A stretch of DNA of 64,000 nt, taken from Prosopocoilus inquinatus (lineage: Eukaryota > Arthropoda > Insecta > Coleoptera > Lucanidae). The stretch lies in the NCBI GenBank assembly GCA_036172665.1, contig JAYKNF010000013.1, positions 2,480,001 through 2,544,000 on the forward strand, read 5' to 3'. The translations under genes and the position numbers were made by a program. Positions 39,901-54,100 of this stretch are shown in pieces. The notes under the pieces are model-generated. The model had not been told where the DNA came from. It was given only the letters and a program-made list of their open reading frames with translations, and did not search any database. Within the stretch, counting starts at the first letter, position 1. Each line of letters begins with the position of its first letter.

Positions 39901-41673
39901 ATCTATCATGTTATTTGGCGTTTCGATGGACTCCAGTAACTTTGATGTGAGATACGAAGTTCTCGGACGCAGCTGAAGCTAGAAATAGTTTTAAACGAAA
40001 CAACACGCATTAGCGTTGTTCCTGTGATGTATCTAATCGATCCTTACTCATCTATCATGTTACTTGGCGTTTCGATGGACTCCAGTAACTTTGATGTGAG
40101 ATACGAAGTTCTCGGGCGCAGCTGAAGCTAGAAATAGTTTTAAAGGAAACAACACGTATTAGCGTTGTTCCTGTGATGTATCTAATCGATCCTTACTCAT
40201 CTATCAAGTTATTTGACGTTTGGATGGACTCCAGTAACTCTGATGTGAGATACAAAGTTTACGGACGCAGCAGAAGCTGGAAATTGTTGTGAACGAAACA
40301 GCACGTATTAGCGTTGTTCATGTGATGTATCTAATCGATCCTTACTTATCTACTATGTTATTTGACGTTTCGATGGACTCCAGTAACTATGATGTGAGAC
40401 ACGAAATTTCCGGACGCAGCAGAAGCTGGAAATAGTTTTAAACGAAACAATACGCATTAGCGTTGTTCCTGTGATGTATCTAATCGATCCTTACTCATCT
40501 CTCATGTTATTTGGCGTTTCGATGGACTCCAGTAACTTTGATGTGAGTTACGAAGTTCTCGGACGCAGCTGAAGCTAGATATAGTTTTAAAGGAAACAAC
40601 ACGCATTAGCGTTGTTCCTGTGATGTATCTAATCGATCCTTACTCATCTATCATGTTATTTGGCGTTTCGATAGACTCCAGTAACTTTGATGTGAGATAC
40701 GAAGTTCTGGCACGCAGCTGAAGCTACAAATAGTTTTAAAGGAAACAACACGCACTAGCGTTGTTCCTGTGATGTATCTAATCAATCCTTACTCATCTAT
40801 CATGTTATTTGGCGTTTCGATGGACTCCAGTAACTCTGATGTGAGATACGACGTTTTCGGACGCAGCAGAAGCTGGAAATAGTTTTAAACGAAACAACAC
40901 GCATTAGCGTTGTTCCTGTGATGTATCTAATCGATCCTTACTTATCTATCATGTTATTCGACGTTTCGATGGACTCCAGTAACTCTCATGTGAGATACGA
41001 CGTTTTCGGACGCAGCAGAAGCTGGAAATAGTTTTAAACGAAACAACACGCAATAGCGATGTTCCTGTGATGTATCTAATGGATCCTTACTCATCTATCA
41101 TGTTATTTTACGTTTGGATGGACTCCAGTAACTCTGATGTGAGATACAAAGTTTTTGGACGCAGCAGAAGCTGGAAATAGTTTTGAACGAAACAACACGT
41201 ATTAGCGTTGTTCCTGTGATGTTTCTAATCGATCCTTACTCATCTATCATGTTATTTGACGTTTGGATGGACTCCAGTAACTTTGATGTGAGATACGAAG
41301 TTCCCGGACGCAGCTGAAGCTGGAAATAATTTTAAACGAAGCAACACGCATTAGCGTTGTTCCTGTGATGTATCTAATCGATCCTTACTCATCTATCATG
41401 TTATTTGACGTTTCGATGGATTCCAGTAACTTTGATGTGAGATACGAAGTTCTCGGACGCAGCTGAAGCTAGAAATAGTTTTAAACGAAACAACACGTAT
41501 TAGCGTTGTTCCTGTGATGTATCTAATCGATCCTTACTCATCTATCATGTTATTTGACGTTTGGATGGACTCCAGTAACTCTGATGTGAGATACAAAGTT
41601 TTCGGACGCAGCAGAAGCTGGAAATAGTTTTGAACGAAACAACACGTATTAGCGTTGTTCCTGTGATGTATCT
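36906..41673 (+). repeat. shortened HOR unit U4, 32 monomers (4,768 bp)
   Basis: U3 differs from it only by the loss of 1 and 3 monomers (28 + 4 = 32), so U4 keeps the fuller form. Markers: gataaaaag 38312, cagtatcttt 39189, fusion junction 40812-40836, ggatcc 41081. It shares ctaaatgttcc, gctgtagctag and the ttctggcacg variant with U3, making the two a close pair. Confidence 0.85.
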
Positions 41674-44600
41674 AAGCGATCCTTACTAATCTACTATGTT
41701 ATTTGACGTTTCGATGGACTCCAATAACTTTGATGTGAGATACGAAGTTCTCGGACGCAGCTGAAGCTAGAAATAGTTTTAAACGAAACAACACGTATTA
41801 GCGTTGTTCCTGTGATGTATCTAATCGATCCTTACTCATCTATCATGTTATTTGGCGTTTCGATGGACTCCAGTAACTTTGATGTGAGTTACGAAGTTCT
41901 CGGACGCAGCTGAAGCTAGAAATAGTTTTAAACGAAACAACACATATTAGCGTTGTTCCTGTGATGTATCTAATCGATCTTTACTTATATATCATGTTAT
42001 TTGACGTTTGGATGGACTCCAGTAACCCTGATGTGAGATACGAAGTTCTCGGACGCATCAGAAGCTGGAAATAGTTTTGAACGAAACAACACGTATTAGC
42101 GTTGTTCCTGTGATGTATCTAAACGTTCCTTACTTATCTAACATGTTATTTGACGTTTGGATGGACTCCAGTAAGTCTGATGTGATATACAAAGTTTTTG
42201 GACGCAGCAGGAGCTGGAAATAGTTTTAAACGAGACAACAAGTATTAGCGTTGTTCCTGTGCTGTATCTAATCGATCCTTACTTATCTGTCATGTTATCT
42301 GACGTTTCGATGGATTCCAGTAACTCTGATGTGAGATACGACTTTTTCGGACGCAGCAGAAGCTGGAAATAGTTTTGAACGAAACAACACGTATTAACGT
42401 TGTTCCTGTGATGTATCTAATCGATCCTTACTTATCTGCTATGTTATTTGGCGTTTCGATGGACTCCAGTAACTTTGATGTGAGATACGAAGTTCTCGGA
42501 CGCAGCTGAAGCTAGAAATAGTTTTAAACGAAACAACACGTATTAGCGTTGTTCCTGTGTTGTATCTAATCGATCCTTACTTATCTATCATGTTATTTGA
42601 CGTTTCGATGGACTCCAGTAACTCTGATGTGAGATACGACGTTTTCGGACGCAGCAGAAGCTGGAAATAGTTTTTAACGAAACAGCACATATTAGCGTTG
42701 TTCCTGTGATGTATCTAATCGATCCTTACTTATCTATCATGTTATTTGACGTTTGGATGGACTCCAGTAACTCTGATGTGAGATACGAAGTTCTCGGACG
42801 CAGCAGAAGCTGGAAATAGTTTTAAACGAAACAACACGCATTAGCGTTGTTCCTGTGATGTATCTAATCGATCCTTACTCATCTATCATGTTATTTGGCG
42901 TTTCGATGGACTCCAGTAACTCTGATGTGAGATACAAAGTTTACGGACGCAGCAGAAGCTGGAAATAGTTTTAAACGAAACAACACGCATTAGCGTTGTT
43001 CCTGTGATGTATCTAATCGATCCTTACTCATCTATCATTTTATTTGGCGTTTCGATGGACTCCAGTAACTTTGATGTGAGATACGAAGTTCTCGGACGCA
43101 GCTGAAGCTGGAAATAGTTTTAAACGTAACAACACGCATTAGCGTTGTTCCTGTGATGTATCTAATCGATCCTTACTCATCTATCATGTTATTTGACGTT
43201 TCGATGGACTCCAGTAACTTTGATGTGAGATACGAAGTTCTCGGACGCAGCCGAAGCTAGAAATAGTTTTAAACGAAACAACACGCATTAGCGTTGTTCC
43301 TGTGATGTATCTAATCGATCCTTACTTATCTATCATGTTATTCGACGTTTCGATGGACTCCAGTAACTCTGATGTGAGATACGACGTTTTCGGACGCAGC
43401 AGAAGCTGGAAATAGTTTTAAACGAAACAACACGCAATAGCGATGTTCCTGTGATGTATCTAATGGATCCTTACTCATCTATCATGTTATTTTACGTTTG
43501 GATGGACTCCAGTAACTCTGATGTGAGATACAAAGTTTTTGGACGCAGCAGAAGCTGGAAATAGTTTTGAACGAAACAACACGTATTAGCGTTGTTCCTG
43601 TGATGTTTCTAATCGATCCTTACTCATCTATCATGTTATTTGACGTTTGGATGGACTCCAGTAACTTTGATGTGAGACACGAAATTTCCGGACGCAGCAG
43701 AAGCTGGAAATAGTTTTAAACGAAACAATACGCATTAGCGTTGTTCCTGTAATGTATCTAATCGATCCTTACTCATCTCTCATGTTATTTGGCGGTTCGA
43801 TGGACTCCAGTAACTTTGATGTGAGTTACGAAGTTCTCGGACGCAGCTGAAGCTAGAAATAGTTTTAAACGAAACAACACGCATTAGCGTTGTTCCTGTG
43901 ATGTATCTAATCGATCCTTACTCATCTATCATGTTACTTGGCGTTTCGATAGACTCCAGTAACTTTGATGTGAGATACGAAGTTCTCGGGCGCAGCTGAA
44001 GCTAGAAATAGTTTTAAAGGAAACAACACGTATTAGCGTTGTTCCTGTGATGTATCTAATCGATTCTTACTCATCTATAAAGTTATTTGACGTTTGGATG
44101 GACTCCAGTAACTCTGATGTGAGATACAAAGTTTACGGACGCAGCAGAAGCTGGAAATAGTTGTGAACGAAACAGCACGTATTAGCGTTGTTCATGTGAT
44201 GTATCTAATCGATCCTTACTTATCTACTATGTTATTTGACGTTTCGATGGACTCCAGTAACTATGATGTGAGACACGAAATTTCCGGACGCAGCAGAAGC
44301 TGGAAATAGTTTTAAACGAAACAATACGCATTAGCGTTGTTCCTGTGATGTATCTAATCGATCCTTACTCATCTCTCATGTTATTTGGCGTTTCGATGGA
44401 CTCCAGTAACTTTGATGTGAGTTACGAAGTTCTCGGACGCAGCTGAAGCTAGATATAGTTTTAAAGGAAACAACACGCATTAGCGTTGTTCCTGTGATGT
44501 ATCTAATCGATCCTTACTCATCTATCATGTTATTTGGCGTTTCGATAGACTCCAGTAACTTTGATGTGAGATACGAAGTTCTCGCACGCAGCTGAAGCTA

Positions 44601-45547
44601 CAAATAGTTTTAAAGGAAACAACACGCACTAGCGTTGTTCCTGTGATGTATCTAATCAATCCTTACTCATCTATCATGTTATTTGGCGTTTCGATGGACT
44701 CCAGTAACTCTGATGTGAGATACGACGTTTTCGGACGCAGCAGAAGCTGGAAATAGTTTTAAACGAAACAACACGCATTAGCGTTGTTCCTGTGATGTAT
44801 CTAATCGATCCTTACTTATCTATCATGTTATTCGACGTTTCGATGGACTCCAGTAACTCTGATGTGAGATACGACGTTTTCGGACGCAGCAGAAGCTGGA
44901 AATAGTTTTAAACGAAACAAGACGCAATAGCGATGTTCCTGTGATGTATCTAATGGATCCTTACTCATCTATCATGTTATTTTACGTTTGGATGGACTCC
45001 AGTAACTCTGATGTGAGATACAAAGTTTTTGGACGCAGCAGAAACTGGAAATAGTTTTGAACGAAACAACACGTATTAGCGTTGTTCCTGTGATGTTTCT
45101 AATCGATCCTTACTCATCTATCATGTTATTTGACGCTTGGATGGACTCCAGTAACTTTGATGTGAGATACGAAGTTCCCGGACGCAGCTGAAGCTGGAAA
45201 TAATTTTAGACGAAGCAACACGCATTAGCGTTGTTCCTGTGATGTATCTAATCGATCCTTACTCATCTATCATGTTATTTGACGTTTCGATGGATTCCAG
45301 TAACTTTGATGTGAGATACGAAGTTCTCGGACGCAGCTGAAGCTAGAAATAGTTTTAAACGAAACAACACGTATTAGCGTTGTTCCTGTGATGTATCTAA
45401 TCGATCCTTACTCATCTATCATGTTATTTGACGTTTGGATGGACTCCAGTAACTCTGATGTGAGATACAAAGTTTTCGGACGCAGCAGAAGCTGGAAATA
45501 GTTTTGAACGAAACAACACGTATTAGCGTTGTTCCTGTGATGTATCT
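41674..45547 (+). repeat. shortened HOR unit U5, 26 monomers (3,874 bp)
   Basis: Follows U4 in outline but belongs to another subfamily: ctaaacgttcc, gctgaagctag and ttctcgcacg instead of ctaaatgttcc, gctgtagctag and ttctggcacg. Between about 42,950 and 43,676 four monomers are of types not found at that place in U6. One carries a second ggatcc (43465), and a chimeric monomer near 43,660 joins actttgatg to gacacgaaatttcc. The fusion junction at 44686-44710 and ggatcc at 44955 follow. Confidence 0.85.
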
Positions 45548-48500
45548 AAGCGATCCTTACTAATCTACTATGTTATTTGACGTTTCGATGGACTCCAATA
45601 ACTTTGATGTGAGATACGAAGTTCTCGGACGCAGCTGAAGCTAGAAATAGTTTTAAACGAAACAACACGTATTAGCGTTGTTCCTGTGATGTATCTAATC
45701 GATCCTTACTCATCTATCATGTTATTTGGCGTTTCGATGGACTCCAGTAACTTTGATGTGAGTTACGAAGTTCTCGGACGCAGCTGAAGCTAGAAATAGT
45801 TTTAAACGAAACAACACATATTAGCGTTGTTCCTGTGATGTATCTAATCGATCTTTACTTATATATCATGTTATTTGACGTTTGGATGGACTCCAGTAAC
45901 CCTGATGTGAGATACGAAGTTCTCGGACGCATCAGAAGCTGGAAATAGTTTTGAACGAAACAACACGTATTAGCGTTGTTCCTGTGATGTATCTAAACGT
46001 TCCTTACTTATCTAACATGTTATTTGACGTTTGGATGGACTCCAGTAAGTCTGATGTGATATACAAAGTTTTTGGACGCAGCAGGAGCTGGAAATAGTTT
46101 TAAACGAGACAACAAGTATTAGCGTTGTTCCTGTGCTGTATCTAATCGATCCTTACTTATCTGTCATGTTATCTGACGTTTCGATGGATTCCAGTAACTC
46201 TGATGTGAGATACGACTTTTTCGGACGCAGCAGAAGCTGGAAATAGTTTTGAACGAAACAACACGTATTAACGTTGTTCCTGTGATGTATCTAATCGATC
46301 CTTACTTATCTACTATGTTATTTGGCGTTTCGATGGACTCCAGTAACTTTGATGTGAGATACGAAGTTCTCGGACGCAGCTGAAGCTAGAAATAGTTTTA
46401 AACGAAACAACACGTATTAGCGTTGTTCCTGTGTTGTATCTAATCGATCCTTACTTATCTATCATGTTATTTGACGTTTCGATGGACTCCAGTAACTCTG
46501 ATGTGAGATACGACGTTTTCGGACGCAGCAGAAGCTGGAAATAGTTTTTAACGAAACAGCACATATTAGCGTTGTTCCTGTGATGTATCTAATCGATCCT
46601 TACTTATCTATCATGTTATTTGACGTTTGGATGGACTCCAGTAACTCTGATGTGAGATACGAAGTTCTCGGACGCAGCAGAAGCTGGAAATAGTTTTAAA
46701 CGAAACAACACGCATTAGCGTTGTTCCTGTGATGTATCTAATCGATCCTTACTCATCTATCATGTTATTTGGCGTTTCGATGGACTCCAGTAACTCTGAT
46801 GTGAGATACAAAGTTTACGGACGCAGCAGAAGCTGGAAATAGTTTTGAACGAAACAACACGTATTAGCGTTGTTCCTGTGATGTATCTAAACGATCCTTA
46901 CTTATCTAACATGTTATTTGACGTTTGGATGGACTCCAGTAATTCTGATGTGAGATAAAAAGTTTTTGGACGCAGCAGGAGCTGGAAATAGTTTTAAACG
47001 AAACAACACATATTAGCGTTGTTCCTGTGATGTATCTAATCGATCCTTACTCATCTATCATGTTATTTGACGTTTGGACGGACTCCAGTAACTCTGATGT
47101 GAGATACAAAGTTCTCGGACACAGCAGAAGCTGGAAATAGTTTTGAACGAAACAACACGTATTAGCATTGTTCCTGTGATGTATCTAAACGATCCTTACT
47201 TATCTAACATGTTATTTGACGTTTGGATGGACTCCAGTAAGTCTGATGTGAGATACAAAGTTTTTGGACGCAGCAGGAGCTGGAAATAGTTTTGAACGAA
47301 ACAACACGTATTAGCGTTGTTCCTGTGATGTTTCTAATCGATCCTTACTCATCTATCATGTTATTTGACGTTTGGATGGACTCCAGTAACTTTGATGTGA
47401 GATACGAAGTTTACGGACGCAGCAGAAGCTGGAAATAGTTGTGAACGAAACAGCACGTATTAGCGTTGTTCCTGTGATGTATCTAATCGATCCTTACTTA
47501 TCTACTATGTTATTTGACGTTTCGATGGACTCCAGTAACTATGATGTGAGACACGAAATTTCCGGACGCAGCAGAAGCTGGAAATAGTTTTAAACGAAAC
47601 AATACGCATTAGCGTTGTTCCTGTAATGTATCTAATCGATCCTTACTCATCTCTCATGTTATTTGGCGGTTCGATGGACTCCAGTAACTTTGATGTGAGT
47701 TACGAAGTTCTCGGACGCAGCTGAAGCTAGAAATAGTTTTAAACGAAACAACACGCATTAGCGTTGTTCCTGTGATGTATCTAATCGATCCTTACTCATC
47801 TATCATGTTACTTGGCGTTTCGATAGACTCCAGTAACTTTGATGTGAGATACGAAGTTCTCGGGCGCAGCTGAAGCTAGAAATAGTTTTAAAGGAAACAA
47901 CACGTATTAGCGTTGTTCCTGTGATGTATCTAATCGATTCTTACTCATCTATAAAGTTATTTGACGTTTGGATGGACTCCAGTAACTCTGATGTGAGATA
48001 CAAAGTTTACGGACGCAGCAGAAGCTGGAAATAGTTGTGAACGAAACAGCACGTATTAGCGTTGTTCATGTGATGTATCTAATCGATCCTTACTTATCTA
48101 CTATGTTATTTGACGTTTCGATGGACTCCAGTAACTATGATGTGAGACACGAAATTTCCGGACGCAGCAGAAGCTGGAAATAGTTTTAAACGAAACAATA
48201 CGCATTAGCGTTGTTCCTGTGATGTATCTAATCGATCCTTACTCATCTCTCATGTTATTTGGCGTTTCGATGGACTCCAGTAACTTTGATGTGAGTTACG
48301 AAGTTCTCGGACGCAGCTGAAGCTAGATATAGTTTTAAAGGAAACAACACGCATTAGCGTTGTTCCTGTGATGTATCTAATCGATCCTTACTCATCTATC
48401 ATGTTATTTGGCGTTTCGATAGACTCCAGTAACTTTGATGTGAGATACGAAGTTCTCGCACGCAGCTGAAGCTACAAATAGTTTTAAAGGAAACAACACG

Positions 48501-49421
48501 CACTAGCGTTGTTCCTGTGATGTATCTAATCAATCCTTACTCATCTATCATGTTATTTGGCGTTTCGATGGACTCCAGTAACTCTGATGTGAGATACGAC
48601 GTTTTCGGACGCAGCAGAAGCTGGAAATAGTTTTAAACGAAACAACACGCATTAGCGTTGTTCCTGTGATGTATCTAATCGATCCTTACTTATCTATCAT
48701 GTTATTCGACGTTTCGATGGACTCCAGTAACTCTGATGTGAGATACGACGTTTTCGGACGCAGCAGAAGCTGGAAATAGTTTTAAACGAAACAAGACGCA
48801 ATAGCGATGTTCCTGTGATGTATCTAATGGATCCTTACTCATCTATCATGTTATTTTACGTTTGGATGGACTCCAGTAACTCTGATGTGAGATACAAAGT
48901 TTTTGGACGCAGCAGAAACTGGAAATAGTTTTGAACGAAACAACACGTATTAGCGTTGTTCCTGTGATGTTTCTAATCGATCCTTACTCATCTATCATGT
49001 TATTTGACGTTTGGATGGACTCCAGTAACTTTGATGTGAGATACGAAGTTCCCGGACGCAGCTGAAGCTGGAAATAATTTTAAACGAAGCAACACGCATT
49101 AGCGTTGTTCCTGTGATGTATCTAATCGATCCTTACTCATCTATCATGTTATTTGACGTTTCGATGGATTCCAGTAACTTTGATGTGAGATACGAAGTTC
49201 TCGGACGCAGCTGAAGCTAGAAATAGTTTTAAACGAAACAACACGTATTAGCGTTGTTCCTGTGATGTATCTAATCGATCCTTACTCATCTATCATGTTA
49301 TTTGACGTTTGGATGGACTCCAGTAACTCTGATGTGAGATACAAAGTTTTCGGACGCAGCAGAAGCTGGAAATAGTTTTGAACGAAACAACACGTATTAG
49401 CGTTGTTCCTGTGATGTATCT
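45548..49421 (+). repeat. shortened HOR unit U6, 26 monomers (3,874 bp)
   Basis: Same length as U5 and matching it at offset 3,874, except for four monomers between about 46,826 and 47,550. There U6 keeps the domain A types (gataaaaag at 46954, a cggacac monomer, aagtctg). It has two chimeric monomers: caggag joined to ttttgaacg (47277-47296), and actttgatg joined to gtttacgg (near 47,410). Fusion junction 48560-48584, ggatcc 48829. Confidence 0.85.
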
Positions 49422-51150
49422 AAGCGATCCTTACTAATCTACTATGTTATTTGACGTTTCGATGGACTCCAATAACTTTGATGTGAGATACGAAGTTCTC
49501 GGACGCAGCTGAAGCTAGAAATAGTTTTAAACGAAACAACACGTATTAGCGTTGTTCCTGTGATGTATCTAATCGATCCTTACTCATCTATCATGTTATT
49601 TGGCGTTTCGATGGACTCCAGTAACTTTGATGTGAGTTACGAAGTTCTCGGACGCAGCTGAAGCTAGAAATAGTTTTAAACGAAACAACACATATTAGCG
49701 TTGTTCCTGTGATGTATCTAATCGATCTTTACTTATATATCATGTTATTTGACGTTTGGATGGACTCCAGTAACCCTGATGTGAGATACGAAGTTCTCGG
49801 ACGCATCAGAAGCTGGAAATAGTTTTGAACGAAACAACACGTATTAGCGTTGTTCCTGTGATGTATCTAAACGTTCCTTACTTATCTAACATGTTATTTG
49901 ACGTTTGGATGGACTCCAGTAAGTCTGATGTGATATACAAAGTTTTTGGACGCAGCAGGAGCTGGAAATAGTTTTAAACGAGACAACAAGTATTAGCGTT
50001 GTTCCTGTGCTGTATCTAATCGATCCTTACTTATCTGTCATGTTATCTGACGTTTCGATGGATTCCAGTAACTCTGATGTGAGATACGACTTTTTCGGAC
50101 GCAGCAGAAGCTGGAAATAGTTTTGAACGAAACAACACGTATTAACGTTGTTCCTGTGATGTATCTAATCGATCCTTACTTATCTACTATGTTATTTGGC
50201 GTTTCGATGGACTCCAGTAACTTTGATGTGAGATACGAAGTTCTCGGACGCAGCTGAAGCTAGAAATAGTTTTAAACGAAACAACACGTATTAGCGTTGT
50301 TCCTGTGTTGTATCTAATCGATCCTTACTTATCTATCATGTTATTTGACGTTTCGATGGACTCCAGTAACTCTGATGTGAGATACGACGTTTTCGGACGC
50401 AGCAGAAGCTGGAAATAGTTTTTAACGAAACAGCACATATTAGCGTTGTTCCTGTGATGTATCTAATCGATCCTTACTTATCTATCATGTTATTTGACGT
50501 TTGGATGGACTCCAGTAACTCTGATGTGAGATACGAAGTTCTCGGACGCAGCAGAAGCTGGAAATAGTTTTAAACGAAACAACACGCATTAGCGTTGTTC
50601 CTGTGATGTATCTAATCGATCCTTACTCATCTATCATGTTATTTGGCGTTTCGATGGACTCCAGTAACTCTGATGTGAGATACAAAGTTTACGGACGCAG
50701 CAGAAGCTGGAAATAGTTTTGAACGAAACAACACGTATTAGCGTTGTTCCTGTGATGTATCTAAACGATCCTTACTTATCTAACATGTTATTTGACGTTT
50801 GGATGGACTCCAGTAATTCTGATGTGAGATAAAAAGTTTTTGGACGCAGCAGGAGCTGGAAATAGTTTTAAACGAAACAACACATATTAGCGTTGTTCCT
50901 GTGATGTATCTAATCGATCCTTACTCATCTATCATGTTATTTGACGTTTGGACGGACTCCAGTAACTCTGATGTGAGATACAAAGTTCTCGGACACAGCA
51001 GAAGCTGGAAATAGTTTTGAACGAAACAACACGTATTAGCATTGTTCCTGTGATGTATCTAAACGATCCTTACTTATCTAACATGTTATTTGACGTTTGG
51101 ATGGACTCCAGTAAGTCTGATGTGAGATACAAAGTTTTTGGACGCAGCAG
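49422..51150 (+). repeat. start of HOR unit U7
   Basis: Begins with the aagcgatcc marker and runs parallel to the head of U6 at offset 3,874 (gataaaaag at 50828). Unlike U1 to U5 it keeps the aagtctg/gctgtatc monomer after the cggacac monomer, as in domain A. Beyond 51150 the unit continues into the 29-monomer duplication. No further aagcgatcc marker occurs before the window ends. Confidence 0.8.
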
Positions 51151-54100
51151 GAGCTGGAAATAGTTTTAAACGAAACAACACGTATTAGCGTTGTTCCTGT
51201 GCTGTATCTAATCGATCCTTACTTATCTATCATGTTATTTGACGTTTCGATGGACTCCAGTAACTCTGATGTGAGATACGACGTTTTCGGACGCAGCAGA
51301 AGCTGGAAATAGTTTTAAACGAAACAACACGTATTAGCGTTGTTCCTGTGATGTATCTAATCGATCCTTACTTATCTATCATGTTATTTGACGTTTGGAA
51401 GGACTCCAGTAACTCTGATTTCAGATACGAAGTTCTCGGACGCAGCAGAAGTTGGAAATAGTTTTAAACGAAACAACACGCATTAGCGTTGTTCCTGTGA
51501 TGTATCTAATCGATCCTTACTCATCTATCATTTTATTTGGCGTTTCGATGGACTCCAGTAACTTTGATGTGAGATACGAAGTTCTCGGACGCAGCTGAAG
51601 CTGGAAATAGTTTTAAACGAAACAACACGCATTAGCGTTGTTCCTGTGATGTATCTAATCGATCCTTACTCATCTATCATGTTATTTGACGTTTCGATGG
51701 ACTCCAGTAACTTTGATGTGAGATACGAAGTTCTCGGACGCAGCCGAAGCTAGAAATAGTTTTAAACGAAACAACACGCATTAGCGTTGTTCCTGTGATG
51801 TATCTAATCGATCCTTACTCATCTATCATGTTACTTGGCGTTTCGATGGACTCCAGTAACTTTGATGTGAGATACGAAGTTCTCGGGCGCAGCTGAAGCT
51901 AGAAATAGTTTTAAACGAAACAACACGTATTAGCGTTGTTCCTGTGATGTATCTAATCGATCCTTACTCATCTATCAAGTTATTTGACGTTTCGATGGAC
52001 TCCAGTAACTCTGATGTGAGATACAAAGTTTACGGACGCAGCAGAAGCTGGAAATAGTTGTGAACGAAACAGCACGTATTAGCGTTGTTCCTGTGATGTA
52101 TCTAATCGATCCTTAATTATCTACTATGTTATTTGACGTTTCGATGGACTCCAGTAACTATGATGTGAGACACGAAATTTCCGGACGCAGCAGAAGCTGG
52201 AAATAGTTTTAAACGAAACAATACGCATTAGCGTTGTTCCTGTAATGTATCTAATCGATCCATACTCATCTCTCATGTTATTTGGCGGTTCGATGGACTC
52301 CAGTAACTTTGATGTGAGTTACGAAGTTCTTGGACGCAGCTGAAGCTAGAAATAGTTTTAAAGGAAACAACACGCATTAGCGTTGTTCCTGTGATGTATC
52401 TAATCGATCCTTACTCTTCTATCATGTTATTTGGCGTTTCGATAGACTCCAATAACTTTGATGTGAGATACGAAGTTCTCGGACGCAGCTGAAGCTAGAA
52501 ATAGTTTTAAAGGAAACAACACGCACTAGCGTTGTTCCTGTGATGTATCTAATCAATCCTTACTCATCTATCATGTTATTTGGCGTTTCGATGGACTCCA
52601 GTAACTTTGATGTGAGATACGAAGTTCTCGGACGCAGCTGAAGCTAGAAATAGTTTTAAACGAAACAACACGCATTAGCGTTGTTCCTGTGATGTATCTA
52701 ATCGATCCTTACTCATCTATCATGTTACTTGGCGTTTCGATGGACTCCAGTAACTTTGATGTGAGATACGAAGTTCTCGGGCGCAGCTGAAGCTAGAAAT
52801 AGTTTTAAAGGAAACAACACGTATTAGCGTTGTTCCTGTGATGTATCTAATCGATCCTTACTCATCTATCAAGTTATTTGACGTTTGGATGGACTCCAGT
52901 AACTCTGATGTGAGATACAAAGTTTACGGACGCAGCAGAAGCTGGAAATAGTTGTGAACGAAACAGCACGTATTAGCGTTGTTCATGTGATGTATCTAAT
53001 CGATCCTTACTTATCTACTATGTTATTTGACGTTTCGATGGACTCCAGTAACTATGATGTGAGACACGAAATTTCCGGACGCAGCAGAAGCTGGAAATAG
53101 TTTTAAACGAAACAATACGCATTAGCGTTGTTCCTGTGATGTATCTAATCGATCCTTACTCATCTCTCATGTTATTTGGCGTTTCGATGGACTCCAGTAA
53201 CTTTGATGTGAGTTACGAAGTTCTCGGACGCAGCTGAAGCTAGATATAGTTTTAAAGGAAACAACACGCATTAGCGTTGTTCCTGTGATGTATCTAATCG
53301 ATCCTTACTCATCTATCATGTTATTTGGCGTTTCGATAGACTCCAGTAACTTTGATGTGAGATACGAAGTTCTCGCACGCAGCTGAAGCTACAAATAGTT
53401 TTAAAGGAAACAACACGCACTAGCGTTGTTCCTGTGATGTATCTAATCAATCCTTACTCATCTATCATGTTATTTGGCGTTTCGATGGACTCCAGTAACT
53501 TTGATGTGAGATACGAAGTTCTCGGACGCAGCTGAAGCTAGAAATAGTTTTAAACGAAACAACACGCATTAGCGTTGTTCCTGTGATGTATCTAATCGAT
53601 CCTTACTTATCTATCATGTTATTTGACGTTTGGATGGACTCCAGTAGCCCTGATGTGAGATACGAAATATTCGGACGCAGCAGAAGCTAGAAATAGTTTT
53701 AAACGAAACAACACGCATTAGCGTTGTTCCTGTGATGTATCTAATCGATTCTTACTCATCTATCATGTTATTTGTCGTTTCGATGGACTCTAGTAATTCT
53801 GATGTGAGATACGAAGTTTTTGGACGCAGCAGGAGCTGGAAATAGTTTTGAACGAAACAACACGTATTAGCGTTGTTCCTGTGATGTATCTAAACGATCC
53901 TTACTTATCTAACATGTTATTTGACGTTTGGATGGACTCCAGTAAGTCTGATGTGATATACAAAGTTTTTGGACGCAGCAGGAGCTGGAAATAGTTTTAA
54001 ACGAAACAACACGTATTAGCGTTGTTCCTGTGCTGTATCTAATCGATCCTTACTTATCTATCATGTTATTTGACGTTTCGATGAACTCCGGTAACTCTGA

